Below are positions 40,897 to 49,630 of a stretch of 64,000 nt of DNA, piece after piece. The translations under genes were made by a program, and so were the position numbers. The stretch spans positions 248,001-312,000 of the forward strand of contig NZ_OPYL01000004.1 in the NCBI RefSeq assembly GCF_900343125.1. Reading direction: 5' to 3'. This DNA comes from Dysgonomonas sp. Marseille-P4361. Its GTDB lineage: Bacteria; Bacteroidota; Bacteroidia; Bacteroidales; Dysgonomonadaceae. Within the stretch, counting starts at the first letter, position 1. The number at the start of each line of letters is the position of its first letter. The notes under the pieces were generated by a model. That model saw nothing but the letters and a program-made list of their open reading frames with translations. It was not told the origin of the DNA and did not search any database.

Positions 40897-41655
40897 ATGG
40901 CAAGAAAACAACAAGAAGAAAAAGAAGTTGCAGTAGAAGATAAATTACGTACGCTTTATCATTTGCAACAAAAGCTATCTGAAATAGATGAGATCAAAAC
41001 TCTCCGTGGCGAACTACCTTTAGAAGTAGCAGACTTAGAAGATGAAATTATTGGTCTTGATACTCGTATAAAAAAGTACGAAGCTGAACTGAAAGAAACT
41101 GAAGTCGCTATTTCCAATCAAAAACAAAAAGCAAAAGATAGTGCTCTTAAGATAGAAAAATACAAAGAGCAACTTGATAATGTAAGAAATAACCGTGAAT
41201 TCGACCACTTAAGTAAAGAAATTGAATTTGAAACTTTAGAGATCGAATTATCCGAGAAAAAAGTTAAAGAGTTTACAATAGAGTCAAAAGCTCTAGCTGA
41301 AGAAATTCAGAAAAGTAAGGCTTTTATTGGAGAGCGAAAAGAAGATCTAGCTCAAAAGAAAGAAGAGCTGGACAGCATTGTTTCTGAAACTAAGCAGCAA
41401 GAAGAACAACTTCGTGAAGAAGTGAAGACTATTGAAGCAGACGTTGAACCTCGTTTATTAACCGCTTTCAAACGTATTCGTAAAAGTGCGCGCAATGGAT
41501 TGGCTGTTGTAATGATTGAGCGCGGTGCTTGTGGAGGTTGCTTTAATAAAATACCACCGCAAAAACAAATGGATATTAAGATCGGTAAAAAAATTATTGT
41601 TTGCGAATATTGTGGACGTGTAATGATCGATCCAGAACTGGTAGGAGCCGAATAA
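40897..41655 (+). CDS. Coiled-coil zinc-ribbon protein (CT398-like)
   Basis: 252 residues from the ATG at 40897; an in-frame TTG nine bases upstream is less likely. Residues about 10-190 form long charged heptad coiled coil. The C-terminus is a C4 zinc ribbon with ACGGCFN and CEYCGR. This is the PF02591-type family, whose chlamydial member CT398 binds transport and sigma-54 factors. Follows the Nif3-like gene by 116 bases, and a strong terminator ends the unit. Confidence 0.9.
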   Translation: MARKQQEEKEVAVEDKLRTLYHLQQKLSEIDEIKTLRGELPLEVADLEDEIIGLDTRIKKYEAELKETEVAISNQKQKAKDSALKIEKYKEQLDNVRNNREFDHLSKEIEFETLEIELSEKKVKEFTIESKALAEEIQKSKAFIGERKEDLAQKKEELDSIVSETKQQEEQLREEVKTIEADVEPRLLTAFKRIRKSARNGLAVVMIERGACGGCFNKIPPQKQMDIKIGKKIIVCEYCGRVMIDPELVGAE

Positions 41656-41683
41656 TTCGACAGAAAATATTTCTAAATAATAG

Positions 41684-41727
41684 TAATCAGAGAGATACTT
41701 TAATGGTATTTCTCTGATTATTTTTTT
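41684..41727 (+). terminator. Terminator after the zinc-ribbon gene
   Basis: 15-bp stem (41684-41698 with 41706-41720) with one G-T pair and a 7-base loop, followed by TTTTTTT. Confidence 0.9.
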
Positions 41728-41783
41728 GCTTTATCCGCCCCATATCGTTAACTATTTGATTATCCAAAAGTTGATAGTAAAAA

Positions 41784-41802
41784 TCAAAATGGAAAACTTT
41801 TT
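41784..41802 (+). repeat. 19-base direct repeat, copy 1, in the nrdJ leader
   Basis: TCAAAATGGAAAACTTTTT. The second identical copy starts 64 bases further on. Confidence 0.85.
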
Positions 41803-41847
41803 TACATTTCAAAAAACACAAACACCTAGAGATCAGCAATCTAATTT

Positions 41848-41866
41848 TCAAAATGGAAAACTTTTT
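41848..41866 (+). repeat. 19-base direct repeat, copy 2, in the nrdJ leader
   Basis: Identical to 41784-41802. The 64-base offset is about six helical turns, so a protein bound at both would lie on nearly the same DNA face. Confidence 0.85.
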
Positions 41867-41986
41867 ATTTTGTTAATAAATATTTGTTGTAAAATTTGGC
41901 GCATTGTATCATATTCCGTAACATTGCAAAAGAGAACCAAAATACACTCTTTACTGTTGTAAAGTATCAAAAAATAATATTAATAA

Positions 41987-44530
41987 ATGGCACAAAAAGT
42001 ATACACTTTTGATGAGGCATTTAATGCCGCATTAGAGTACTTCAACGGAGATGAGCTGGCTGCGAAAGTGTGGGTAAATAAGTACGCACTTAAAGATGCT
42101 ATGGGGAATATATACGAACATTCTCCCGAAGACATGCACTGGCGTTTAGCAAATGAGATTGGGCGTATAGAAGCCAAGTATAAAAATGGATTGACGAGCA
42201 AGGAACTTTATGACCTGTTCGATCATTTCAAATATATTGTACCACAAGGCAGCCCGATGACAGGTATAGGAAATAATTTTCAAATAGCCTCTCTATCAAA
42301 CTGTTTTGTAATAGGTCTTGATGGACCTTCTGACTCCTATGGGGCAATTATTCGTGTTGACGAAGAGCAGGTTCAATTAATGAAGCGCCGTGGAGGTGTT
42401 GGACATGACTTGTCTCATATTCGTCCAAAAGGATCACCTGTTAAGAACTCAGCATTGACCTCTACAGGATTAGTACCTTTTATGGAACGTTACTCTGATT
42501 CTACTCGCGAAGTAGCTCAGGATGGCCGTCGTGGAGCCTTAATGCTGAGTGTATCAATCAAGCATCCGGATTCTGAATCGTTTATCGATGCAAAAATGGA
42601 AGAAGGGAAAGTAACAGGGGCAAACGTATCTGTTAGAATAGATGATGCTTTTATGGAAGCTGTGGTAAACGAAACTCAATATACACAACAATATCCTATA
42701 GACTCAAAGAAACCTACAACAGTAAAAGACATTAATGCGGGTGAGCTTTGGGAAAAAATTGTTCACAATGCATGGCGTTCTGCTGAACCGGGAGTGCTAT
42801 TCTGGGATACTATTATCAGAGAGTCTGTGCCTGACTGTTATGCTGATCTTGGGTTCAAAACAATATCTACTAACCCTTGTGGCGAAATACCATTGTGCCC
42901 TTATGATAGTTGCCGTCTGTTAGCTATTAATTTATACTCTTATGTAGTTAATCCATTCAAAGAAGATGCTTATTTTGATTTTGAGTTATTCAAAAAACAT
43001 GTAGCATTGGCTCAACGCATTATGGATGACATTATTGATCTTGAAACAGAAAAGATTGATAAGATACTAGAAAAGATCAACGCTGACCCGGAAACAGAAG
43101 AAGTAAAATGGCCGGAAAGACATCTTTGGGAAAAAATCCGCACAAAAACACTTCAAGGTCGTCGTACAGGTGTAGGCATCACAGCCGAAGGTGATATGAT
43201 TGCAGCTATGGGACTCCGTTATGGCTCTGAAGATGCAACAGCATTTGCAGAAGAAGTTCACCGTACACTAGCTTTAGCAGCGTATCGCTCGTCGGTAGAA
43301 TTAGCAAAAGAGCGTGGTGCTTTTGAAATATTTGACATAAATAGAGAAAAAAATAATCCATTTATCAACCGTTTAGCGAAAGAAGATCCTGAGTTATATA
43401 AAGAGATGGAAAAATACGGTCGTCGTAATATCGCATGCTTAACAGTTGCCCCTACTGGAACTACTAGCTTGATGACACAGTCTACATCGGGTATTGAACC
43501 AGTGTTCTTGCCTGTTTACAAACGTCGCCGTAAGGTAAATCCTAACGACAAGGAAGTACGTGTAGACTTTATTGACGAGAACGGTGATTCATGGGAGGAA
43601 TATGTTGTGTTCCATCATAAGTTTGTCACTTGGATGGAAAGTAAAGGTTATCCGACAGCAAAAAAATATACAAACGAAGAAATCGATGCATTAGTAGCAG
43701 AGTCTCCGTATTATAAAGCCACATCTAACGATGTTGACTGGATGGAGAAAGTAAGAATGCAAGGGCGTATCCAAAAGTGGGTTGACCACTCTATCAGCGT
43801 GACAATTAACCTTCCATCTGATGCTTCTGAAGACTTAGTAAACAAGCTTTACGTAGAAGCATGGAAGAGCGGATGTAAGGGCTGTACTGTATATCGCGAT
43901 GGTTCGCGTGCAGGTGTGCTTATTGCCAACGATGACAAGAAGAAAGATGAAGACTGTGGCGAATGCTACGAACGTCCTGAGATCTTATTAGAACGTCCTC
44001 GCGAACTAGATGCTGATGTTATCAAATTCCAGAATAATAAAGAAAAATGGATCGCTTTCATTGGTCTGCACAATGGTCGTCCGTACGAAATATTTACGGG
44101 TTTGGCCGATGATGAAGAAGGATTGATGCTTCCGAAGAATACAAATCACGGAAAGATCATCAAAACCCTGAACGATGAAGGTCAACGTTCATATGACTTC
44201 CAATTCAAAAATAAGAGAGGCTACAAAACAACAATTGAAGGTCTGAATGGCAAATTCGACCCAGAGTTCTGGAACTATGCTAAACTTATATCCGGAGTGT
44301 TGCGCTATGGTATGCCTATCGATCAGGTTGTAAAACTAGTTCAAGGCTTAGAATTGAATAGTGAAACAATCAATACTTGGAAGAACGGGGTAGAAAGGGC
44401 CTTGAAGAAATATCTTCCATCTGACACAGAGGCTAAAGGTCAAAAATGTCCGGTTTGTAATTTAGAAACATTAGTTTACCAAGAAGGATGTATGAAATGT
44501 ACAAACTGCGGCGCATCAAAATGCGGGTAA
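41987..44530 (+). CDS. nrdJ: Class II (adenosylcobalamin-dependent) ribonucleotide reductase
   Basis: Makes deoxyribonucleotides without oxygen, using coenzyme B12 to generate the thiyl radical. 847 residues. The barrel carries redox C106 (SNCFV) and the active-site block NPCGE with radical C298 and E300, followed by C309, the redox partner of C106. The spacings match the family. The C-terminus has a KSGCKGCTVYRDGSR segment, a domain of about 150 residues, and a zinc-finger tail (CPVC...CTNCG) with final cysteines that probably reduce the active site. Monocistronic between terminators. Confidence 0.95.
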   Translation: MAQKVYTFDEAFNAALEYFNGDELAAKVWVNKYALKDAMGNIYEHSPEDMHWRLANEIGRIEAKYKNGLTSKELYDLFDHFKYIVPQGSPMTGIGNNFQIASLSNCFVIGLDGPSDSYGAIIRVDEEQVQLMKRRGGVGHDLSHIRPKGSPVKNSALTSTGLVPFMERYSDSTREVAQDGRRGALMLSVSIKHPDSESFIDAKMEEGKVTGANVSVRIDDAFMEAVVNETQYTQQYPIDSKKPTTVKDINAGELWEKIVHNAWRSAEPGVLFWDTIIRESVPDCYADLGFKTISTNPCGEIPLCPYDSCRLLAINLYSYVVNPFKEDAYFDFELFKKHVALAQRIMDDIIDLETEKIDKILEKINADPETEEVKWPERHLWEKIRTKTLQGRRTGVGITAEGDMIAAMGLRYGSEDATAFAEEVHRTLALAAYRSSVELAKERGAFEIFDINREKNNPFINRLAKEDPELYKEMEKYGRRNIACLTVAPTGTTSLMTQSTSGIEPVFLPVYKRRRKVNPNDKEVRVDFIDENGDSWEEYVVFHHKFVTWMESKGYPTAKKYTNEEIDALVAESPYYKATSNDVDWMEKVRMQGRIQKWVDHSISVTINLPSDASEDLVNKLYVEAWKSGCKGCTVYRDGSRAGVLIANDDKKKDEDCGECYERPEILLERPRELDADVIKFQNNKEKWIAFIGLHNGRPYEIFTGLADDEEGLMLPKNTNHGKIIKTLNDEGQRSYDFQFKNKRGYKTTIEGLNGKFDPEFWNYAKLISGVLRYGMPIDQVVKLVQGLELNSETINTWKNGVERALKKYLPSDTEAKGQKCPVCNLETLVYQEGCMKCTNCGASKCG

Positions 44531-44936
44531 TCCAAAGAGAACTAGACCTAAATAAGCTCTATAGTATATAAAACAAAATATATTATTTATTGAACAGTAG
44601 TAAGATTAATCTTGCTACTGTTTATTTTTTATAAATTATGATTTCCACATCATATTGAAGGAAGATCTTTTTAGAAGCACCCATATAACAAGACCAATAC
44701 AGTCTTTTGGGTTGTAAAATCCGAAAGGAACTTTGACGTGGATATAAAGGAGTAAATCCTTTATATTCAACTACAACAGACAAGAGTATAAATACTGATT
44801 AGTGTTTGCCACTAACAGACAAAAAAAACATCCCTTTATTCCTCGATATCGAAGATTAAGAGACAGTCTGATAAAATCGTGACCTTTTCTGCTTATAATT
44901 TAAACTTTACCACAATACACAACCGATCTCAATTTA
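44531..44936. other. 406-base gap between nrdJ and the macrodomain gene
   Basis: The first 100 bases hold the nrdJ terminator. Beyond it I see no gene or RNA I can name. One perfect hairpin (10-bp stem ATATAAAGGA/TCCTTTATAT, 44742-44751 with 44757-44766, 5-base loop) lacks a U-tract and so is not an ordinary terminator. Confidence 0.4.
44593..44630 (+). terminator. Terminator after nrdJ
   Basis: 12-bp stem AACAGTAGTAAG/CTTGCTACTGTT (44593-44604 with 44611-44622, one T-G pair), loop ATTAAT, then TATTTTTT. Confidence 0.85.
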
Positions 44937-45413
44937 TTATAAATCATAAATATAGACATCTATATCATTTTTTAACAGTGTATTCTTTATTATAGGTTCT
45001 ATTTTCTCCCATTTACCTCCAGCTAAACCACAACCAATACGAGGCATATGAACACTAGCTTCTACCTTTGTAGCTTCTTCGGCTAGTTTCTCTAAGCAAC
45101 TTTCTACAGCTTCGTAACGAATAGGAACTCCTGCACTTCGTCCAACCTTAATACCTCTTTGTGCAATCATATTAGCCACATATATGTGTCTCTCGACAAG
45201 AACTAATTGCACCTCACCTAACCTAAAGTCATTTTCAACTCTGTCTACATACCATTCTCTATAAGCTTTTTCAGGTTCTTTCCATCGTTTTGATATAGCA
45301 AGTACAAAACCTTTCCCCCACCCTCCAATATCGTTACAAATATGAGCTATGATTTTATTACCCAATACTTGAGGTGCTGTAGCATCTCCTTTTAGATATA
45401 TTATTTCTTTCAT
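44937..45413 (-). CDS. Macrodomain protein (ALC1/TARG1-like)
   Basis: 158 residues, a stand-alone macrodomain that should bind ADP-ribose. Visible blocks: LKGDAT near the N-terminus, HICNDIGGWGKGFVLAISKRW (phosphate-binding loop), ANMIAQRGI, and MPRIGCGLAGGKWEKIEPII. The last resembles the human TARG1/ALC1 branch, but the aspartate following GCGL in TARG1 is alanine here, so hydrolase activity of that type is doubtful. No toxin or ADP-ribosyltransferase gene lies beside it. Confidence 0.85.
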   Translation of the reverse strand: MKEIIYLKGDATAPQVLGNKIIAHICNDIGGWGKGFVLAISKRWKEPEKAYREWYVDRVENDFRLGEVQLVLVERHIYVANMIAQRGIKVGRSAGVPIRYEAVESCLEKLAEEATKVEASVHMPRIGCGLAGGKWEKIEPIIKNTLLKNDIDVYIYDL

Positions 45414-45470
45414 CTGATATTCAACACATTTCTAATATATCAATAAGAATTTATTATTTCATCCTTTGTT

Positions 45471-46610
45471 TTATCTAGATGATAATTTTTCTATAATAAC
45501 ATTTGCCGCTCGATCAGAAGCTCCGGAATCACCCAATATATCAATAATACGGTCATATTCTGAAAGCATATTATTCTTATACTCCTCATCATATAGAAGC
45601 TTATTTACTTCTTCTTTTATATTTTCTACAGAAAAGAATTTAGCAAACAACTCCTGTACAACCGTTTTGTCTGCAATAAGGTTTACTAAAGAAATATATT
45701 TGGTATGTAGAATATTCTTAAAAGCCCAATAAACTATCCTCGGTATTGGCGTTTTGTAACAAACTACCTGAGGAATACAGAACAAGGCTGTTTCCAATGT
45801 TGCCGTTCCAGATGTTACTAAAGCTGCATCAGCATATTTAAGGAGACGATAAGTCTGCCCAAAAACAATTTTACAGTTACTATCTCCCATGTATTTTTGA
45901 TAATACTCTAGCTCTAATGCCGGAGCACCAGCTACAATCGGTTGATAGTCGGGAAAATCTTTTACTACATCTAACATCGCAGGAAGATTATCTTTTATTT
46001 CCTGCCGACGGCTACCTGCCAACAATGCTATAATGGGTTTATTTTCCAACTCATTATCATTTACAAAAGTCTCTTTTGTATCTTCTTTATGTTGTTCTTC
46101 AAAGTTAGCAACAGCATCAACTACGGGGTTACCCACATAGTCAATCTTATAATTATGTTTTTTGTAAAAATCAACCTCGAATGGTAAGATTGATAGCATT
46201 ACATCTACATACTTCTTGAAAGATTTCACTCTATATTCTTTCCACGCCCACACTTTTGGTGAAATATAATAATAGACCGGAATATCAGTATGCGTTTTGA
46301 TATATTTTGCGACCTTCAGATTGAATCCAGGATAATCGATAAGTATAAGAACATCAGGTTGAAATTTAATGATTTCTTCCTGACACATTTTCATATTGCG
46401 AAGAATTGTTTTCAGGTTCAACAATACAGGAATAAATCCCATAAAGGCCATTTCTCTATAATGTTTTACCAATCTCCCCCCTTGTGCCTGCATTAAATCT
46501 CCCCCCAAGAAGCAAAATTCTGCATATGCATCTTGTTTTTTCAATGCAGCCATCAGATTCGATCCATGCAAATCACCTGAGGCTTCTCCTGCAACTAGAA
46601 AATATTTCAT
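45471..46610 (-). CDS. lpxB: Lipid-A-disaccharide synthase
   Basis: GT19 enzyme joining UDP-diacylglucosamine and lipid X in lipid A synthesis. 379 residues. N-terminal VAGEASGDLHGSNLM is the family signature; YYISPKVWAWKEYR and LLAGSRRQEIKDNLP are further conserved blocks; the nucleotide-binding half has TSGTATLE. Starts six bases after surE, a common Bacteroidetes pairing. Confidence 0.96.
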   Translation of the reverse strand: MKYFLVAGEASGDLHGSNLMAALKKQDAYAEFCFLGGDLMQAQGGRLVKHYREMAFMGFIPVLLNLKTILRNMKMCQEEIIKFQPDVLILIDYPGFNLKVAKYIKTHTDIPVYYYISPKVWAWKEYRVKSFKKYVDVMLSILPFEVDFYKKHNYKIDYVGNPVVDAVANFEEQHKEDTKETFVNDNELENKPIIALLAGSRRQEIKDNLPAMLDVVKDFPDYQPIVAGAPALELEYYQKYMGDSNCKIVFGQTYRLLKYADAALVTSGTATLETALFCIPQVVCYKTPIPRIVYWAFKNILHTKYISLVNLIADKTVVQELFAKFFSVENIKEEVNKLLYDEEYKNNMLSEYDRIIDILGDSGASDRAANVIIEKLSSR

Positions 46611-46616
46611 ATTTAT

Positions 46617-47390
46617 TTATTTTAAATTTTCCCAGCTTTTCATTTTATTGATATGATCATAGTTTGTCATATCTATTTTCACTGGTACTACCGACACATA
46701 CCCTTGCGACAAAGCCCATTCATCTGTAGCTTCATCAAAGGGTTCATCGTTATGAAAACGTCCTGTCAACCAAAATACTTGCTTATTTACACCATCTTTC
46801 GAAGGCATAAACTCTTCCACCCATTGTCCTGAAGTTTGTCTACAAATTTTGATTCCTTTTAAATCGTCACCTTTAGGAATATTTACGTTCAGACATGTAC
46901 CTATAGGAAGTCCCTCTTGCAAAACCTGTTCTGTTATTAATCTGGTATATTCCTGAGAGTATGTAAAATCAGCTTGGGCACTATGATCTAACAAAGAAAA
47001 CCCTATCGACGGTATTTTAAAAATTGCTCCTTCTAGAGCTGCTCCCATAGTCCCTGAATAAATTACCGCTACTGCCGCATTAGAACCATGGTTTATTCCG
47101 GAAATAACAATATCAGGTTTCCGGCTGGCAAGTTGGCTTATACCTAGCTTTACACAATCTACCGGAGTACCTGTACAGCTATATATTTTTAGATCAGTTT
47201 CTTCTTTTTCTAAATGTATACGCAAGGGTTGTAGTGCTGATATCGCACTTGACATACCGGATCTGGGTCCATCTGGTGCTACTACTAGAACTTCACCTAA
47301 ACCTTTTACACTGTTTATTAATACATTTATCCCTTTAGCTCTGTAACCATCATCATTGGTTATCAAAATAAGAGGTCTTTTATTATCCAT
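46617..47390 (-). CDS. surE: 5'-nucleotidase SurE
   Basis: Survival protein with nucleoside monophosphate phosphatase activity. 257 residues. Metal site NDDG at 12-15 (D13, D14), then RSGMSSAIS, SGINHGSNAA and YSGTMGAALEG, all family hallmarks. First gene of the surE-lpxB operon with a TATCTTTG box 26 bases upstream. Confidence 0.95.
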   Translation of the reverse strand: MDNKRPLILITNDDGYRAKGINVLINSVKGLGEVLVVAPDGPRSGMSSAISALQPLRIHLEKEETDLKIYSCTGTPVDCVKLGISQLASRKPDIVISGINHGSNAAVAVIYSGTMGAALEGAIFKIPSIGFSLLDHSAQADFTYSQEYTRLITEQVLQEGLPIGTCLNVNIPKGDDLKGIKICRQTSGQWVEEFMPSKDGVNKQVFWLTGRFHNDEPFDEATDEWALSQGYVSVVPVKIDMTNYDHINKMKSWENLK

Positions 47391-47416
47391 TTATCACTTT
47401 TTTATTTAGACGAAGA

Positions 47417-47424
47417 CAAAGATA
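47417..47424 (-). promoter_or_regulatory. Bacteroidetes -7 box for surE-lpxB
   Basis: TATCTTTG on the minus strand, 26 bases before the ATG. Confidence 0.5.
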
Positions 47425-47483
47425 CTCGAAATATTCATTATTTCTTCACCATTCTATATTCCTCTTAATAGATACATTTCATA

Positions 47484-47499
47484 TATTTTTGTAACTTTG
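47484..47499 (+). promoter_or_regulatory. Two consecutive -7 boxes for the alkaline phosphatase gene
   Basis: TATTTTTG directly followed by TAACTTTG, both exact TAnnTTTG matches; the second ends 32 bases before the ATG. Confidence 0.5.
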
Positions 47500-47531
47500 A
47501 GACATTAAACTCTTAAATAATCTCACAAATC

Positions 47532-49178
47532 ATGAAAAGAATCTATTTGAGCATTTTGCTCATTTTTATTTCTGTATCTGTTATCTATGCCCAACAGCAA
47601 TACAGAACTCCTGTAAAACCAACTAAAAACCTTATAGTAATGATTCCTGATGGGACGTCTATAGGTGTTGTTTCTGCCGCCCGATGGTATCAGATATACA
47701 ACAAATTAGGCACAAATCTAGCTATAGATCCATATCTATGCGGAACTGTTAAAACATTCTCGTCAAATGCACCTATTGGTGATTCGGCTCCAACCACATC
47801 TGCTTACATGACCGGAATGCCTCAGCAAACAGGGAATGTCTCTATCTATCCGGTAGCTGATCCGGAAAAAGATTTAGTTTATGTAGATCCAGCAATGGCT
47901 TATCAACCTTTAGCTACTATACTAGAGGCAGCCAGATATCAACAGAATAAAGCTACAGGATTGGTTGTCACATGCGAATTTCCTCATGCGACGCCTGCAG
48001 ACTGTTCGGCTCACTATCACCAAAGAGGTAAATATGAATACATTGCTTCACAAATGGCATATCAGAATCTTGATGTAATGTTCGGAGGAGGAAATTCCAT
48101 TTTAACAGATGATATAAAACAACATTTCAAAAATACGAATACTGTTTTAATGCAGAATGATATTCATGCATTCAGAGACTTTAATGGAAAAGAAAAAGTA
48201 TGGGCTTTATTCCAAGATAGAGAGCTTCCTTACGATCTTGACAGAGATCCAGAAACGATTCCTTCTATCGCCGAAATGACTCAGAAGGCAATAGATAGAC
48301 TTTCTCAAAATGAAAATGGCTTCTTCTTAATGGTGGAGGGAAGTAAGGTGGACTGGTCGGCTCATGGCAATGATGCTGTAGGTTGTATCACCGAATATCT
48401 AGCTTTTGACAAAGCAGTTGCCGCTGCTATAGAGTTTGCTAAAAAAGATGGGGAAACGACAGTTGTTGTTTTACCTGACCACGGCAACAGCGGCTTTACT
48501 ATCGGACGCAGAGATTTACCTAGTTATGATAAAGCTTCTTTAGAAATGCTTTTCAAGAATGTATCTCAATACAAGAAAACGGGAGAAGGATTGGAGAGAA
48601 TTTTATTAAAATCTAAACCTGAAGACTTCAAACGCATTTTTAAAGAATATACAAACATTGATATCTCTGAAGAAGAAATGGAACTGCTTCTCAGCTCAAA
48701 GAACTACAAAGAGGCTGACTATATGAAAAAGAGTAACAGTGTAAATATGGGATCAAGCATAGTAAAGATTATGAATGCTCATACTTATTTCGGATTTACC
48801 ACTGGAGGTCATACCGGAGAAGAAGTATTCCTTGCAGCTTACCATCCGGAAGGTACTCTTCCAATAGGAATGAACACAAATATGGATATAAACAAATATC
48901 TATTTGATGCTCTTGGTCTGAAAACATCTTTGAGTGATATGACTAAAGAAATATTTGCTAAACACAATGAAGTATTTGACGGATTAGAATACAGTATTGA
49001 GAAAGGAAAAGATTTCCCTGTACTCAAAGTAAAGAAAGGCAAAAACACTTTAACTGTACCGGCTTTCAAATCAGTCGCTTACCTAAATGGCAAGGAAGTT
49101 AGCTTAGGCTCAGTAACTGTATACATTGATAAGAATGACACATTCTATATTCCTCAGAAATTAGCGAAGATGTTATAA
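47532..49178 (+). CDS. Alkaline phosphatase (PhoA family), secreted
   Basis: 548 residues with a signal peptide cleaved near YAQ (about residue 20). Metal and catalytic motifs: IPDGTS, GDSAPTTSAYMTG with nucleophile S85 (aligned with E. coli S102), VEGSKVDWSAH, LPDHGNSGF and TTGGHTGEE. An insert of about 150 residues separates the LPDHGNSGF and TTGGHTGEE blocks. Periplasmic phosphomonoesterase for phosphate supply. No Pho-box-like site was recognised. Divergent from surE. Confidence 0.92.
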   Translation: MKRIYLSILLIFISVSVIYAQQQYRTPVKPTKNLIVMIPDGTSIGVVSAARWYQIYNKLGTNLAIDPYLCGTVKTFSSNAPIGDSAPTTSAYMTGMPQQTGNVSIYPVADPEKDLVYVDPAMAYQPLATILEAARYQQNKATGLVVTCEFPHATPADCSAHYHQRGKYEYIASQMAYQNLDVMFGGGNSILTDDIKQHFKNTNTVLMQNDIHAFRDFNGKEKVWALFQDRELPYDLDRDPETIPSIAEMTQKAIDRLSQNENGFFLMVEGSKVDWSAHGNDAVGCITEYLAFDKAVAAAIEFAKKDGETTVVVLPDHGNSGFTIGRRDLPSYDKASLEMLFKNVSQYKKTGEGLERILLKSKPEDFKRIFKEYTNIDISEEEMELLLSSKNYKEADYMKKSNSVNMGSSIVKIMNAHTYFGFTTGGHTGEEVFLAAYHPEGTLPIGMNTNMDINKYLFDALGLKTSLSDMTKEIFAKHNEVFDGLEYSIEKGKDFPVLKVKKGKNTLTVPAFKSVAYLNGKEVSLGSVTVYIDKNDTFYIPQKLAKML

Positions 49179-49198
49179 TCTTCATTACCTAGATAAGA

Positions 49199-49232
49199 AA
49201 AGCCTGCATGATTTATGCAGGCTTTTTTATTA
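49199..49232. terminator. Terminator after the alkaline phosphatase gene, probably bidirectional
   Basis: 12-bp stem with core AAGCCTGCAT/ATGCAGGCTT (49201-49210 with 49216-49225), 5-base loop, T-tract on the plus strand and TTTTCTT on the minus strand. Confidence 0.88.
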
Positions 49233-49242
49233 CAATTTTCTT

Positions 49243-49524
49243 TTACTCTTCGTCTTCTACAAAGAACCAGCGAGTACTATTTTTATCCCGAGCAACAGCT
49301 TGTCCAGGTTGCATATCCGGTAATTTCCGAAGCGAAGGTTCTAGTTCTAAAATCTCTTCAACTGAAACAACATAGGGCTCTTCGTCTTCCGATACCTCAT
49401 CATCCCCAAACACTTGCCAGTCTCCATCTTCATCATATAGCACAAAGGTGGCAGGCGAACCATTTACCAAAACATAACTGGTTGTCAGCACCGATTTATA
49501 TTTATTTTCTTCTTTTAATTTCAT
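49243..49524 (-). CDS. Small acidic protein, DUF2185/Imm33-like
   Basis: 93 residues, very acidic, no signal peptide. The pattern DGDWQVFGDDE, followed by an ILELEPSLRKL helix and PGQAVAR, resembles the DUF2185 (Imm33) fold, where a GW-x-F-x-x-GDE strand precedes an I-x-x-x-D/E-P-S-I helix. Imm33 proteins include immunity proteins to polymorphic toxins, but many are stand-alone, and there is no toxin gene here. Own promoter and terminator. Assignment tentative. Confidence 0.6.
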   Translation of the reverse strand: MKLKEENKYKSVLTTSYVLVNGSPATFVLYDEDGDWQVFGDDEVSEDEEPYVVSVEEILELEPSLRKLPDMQPGQAVARDKNSTRWFFVEDEE

Positions 49525-49560
49525 TCGTTATATTATTATTTCTAGACTTCAATAATATCA

Positions 49561-49568
49561 CAAATATA
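49561..49568 (-). promoter_or_regulatory. Bacteroidetes -7 box for the DUF2185-like gene
   Basis: TATATTTG on the minus strand, 36 bases before the ATG and directly after the upstream terminator. Confidence 0.45.
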
Positions 49569-49569
49569 A

Positions 49570-49604
49570 AATAATAAATCCGGATAAAAGTTTATCCGGA
49601 TTTA
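49570..49604 (-). terminator. Terminator after the dipeptidyl peptidase III gene
   Basis: Perfect 14-base inverted repeat TAAATCCGGATAAA/TTTATCCGGATTTA (49575-49588 with 49591-49604), followed on the minus strand by TTATTTTAT. Confidence 0.85.
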
Positions 49605-49630
49605 TTTATATACTTTTAGAAACCTCAGAG

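Larger units (their letters stand above)
41656..41986 (+). other. 331-base leader of nrdJ with terminator and direct repeat
   Basis: No credible gene. Contains the terminator of the zinc-ribbon gene and, after it, an AT-rich leader with a perfect 19-base direct repeat. No cobalamin-riboswitch core (such as a GCCACTG B12 box) is visible by eye, although nrdJ encodes a B12 enzyme. There is no exact TAnnTTTG box directly before the start; TAAAATTTG near 41888-41898 has one extra spacer base. Confidence 0.5.

Noticed and set aside
41726-41962. 78-codon frame in the nrdJ leader
   Set aside because: It lies after a terminator, has no family signature, and the two 19-base repeats fall in different frames, so it is not a repeat-containing protein.
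49215-49574. 119-codon frame on the plus strand
   Set aside because: Antisense to the DUF2185-like gene and starts inside a terminator hairpin.
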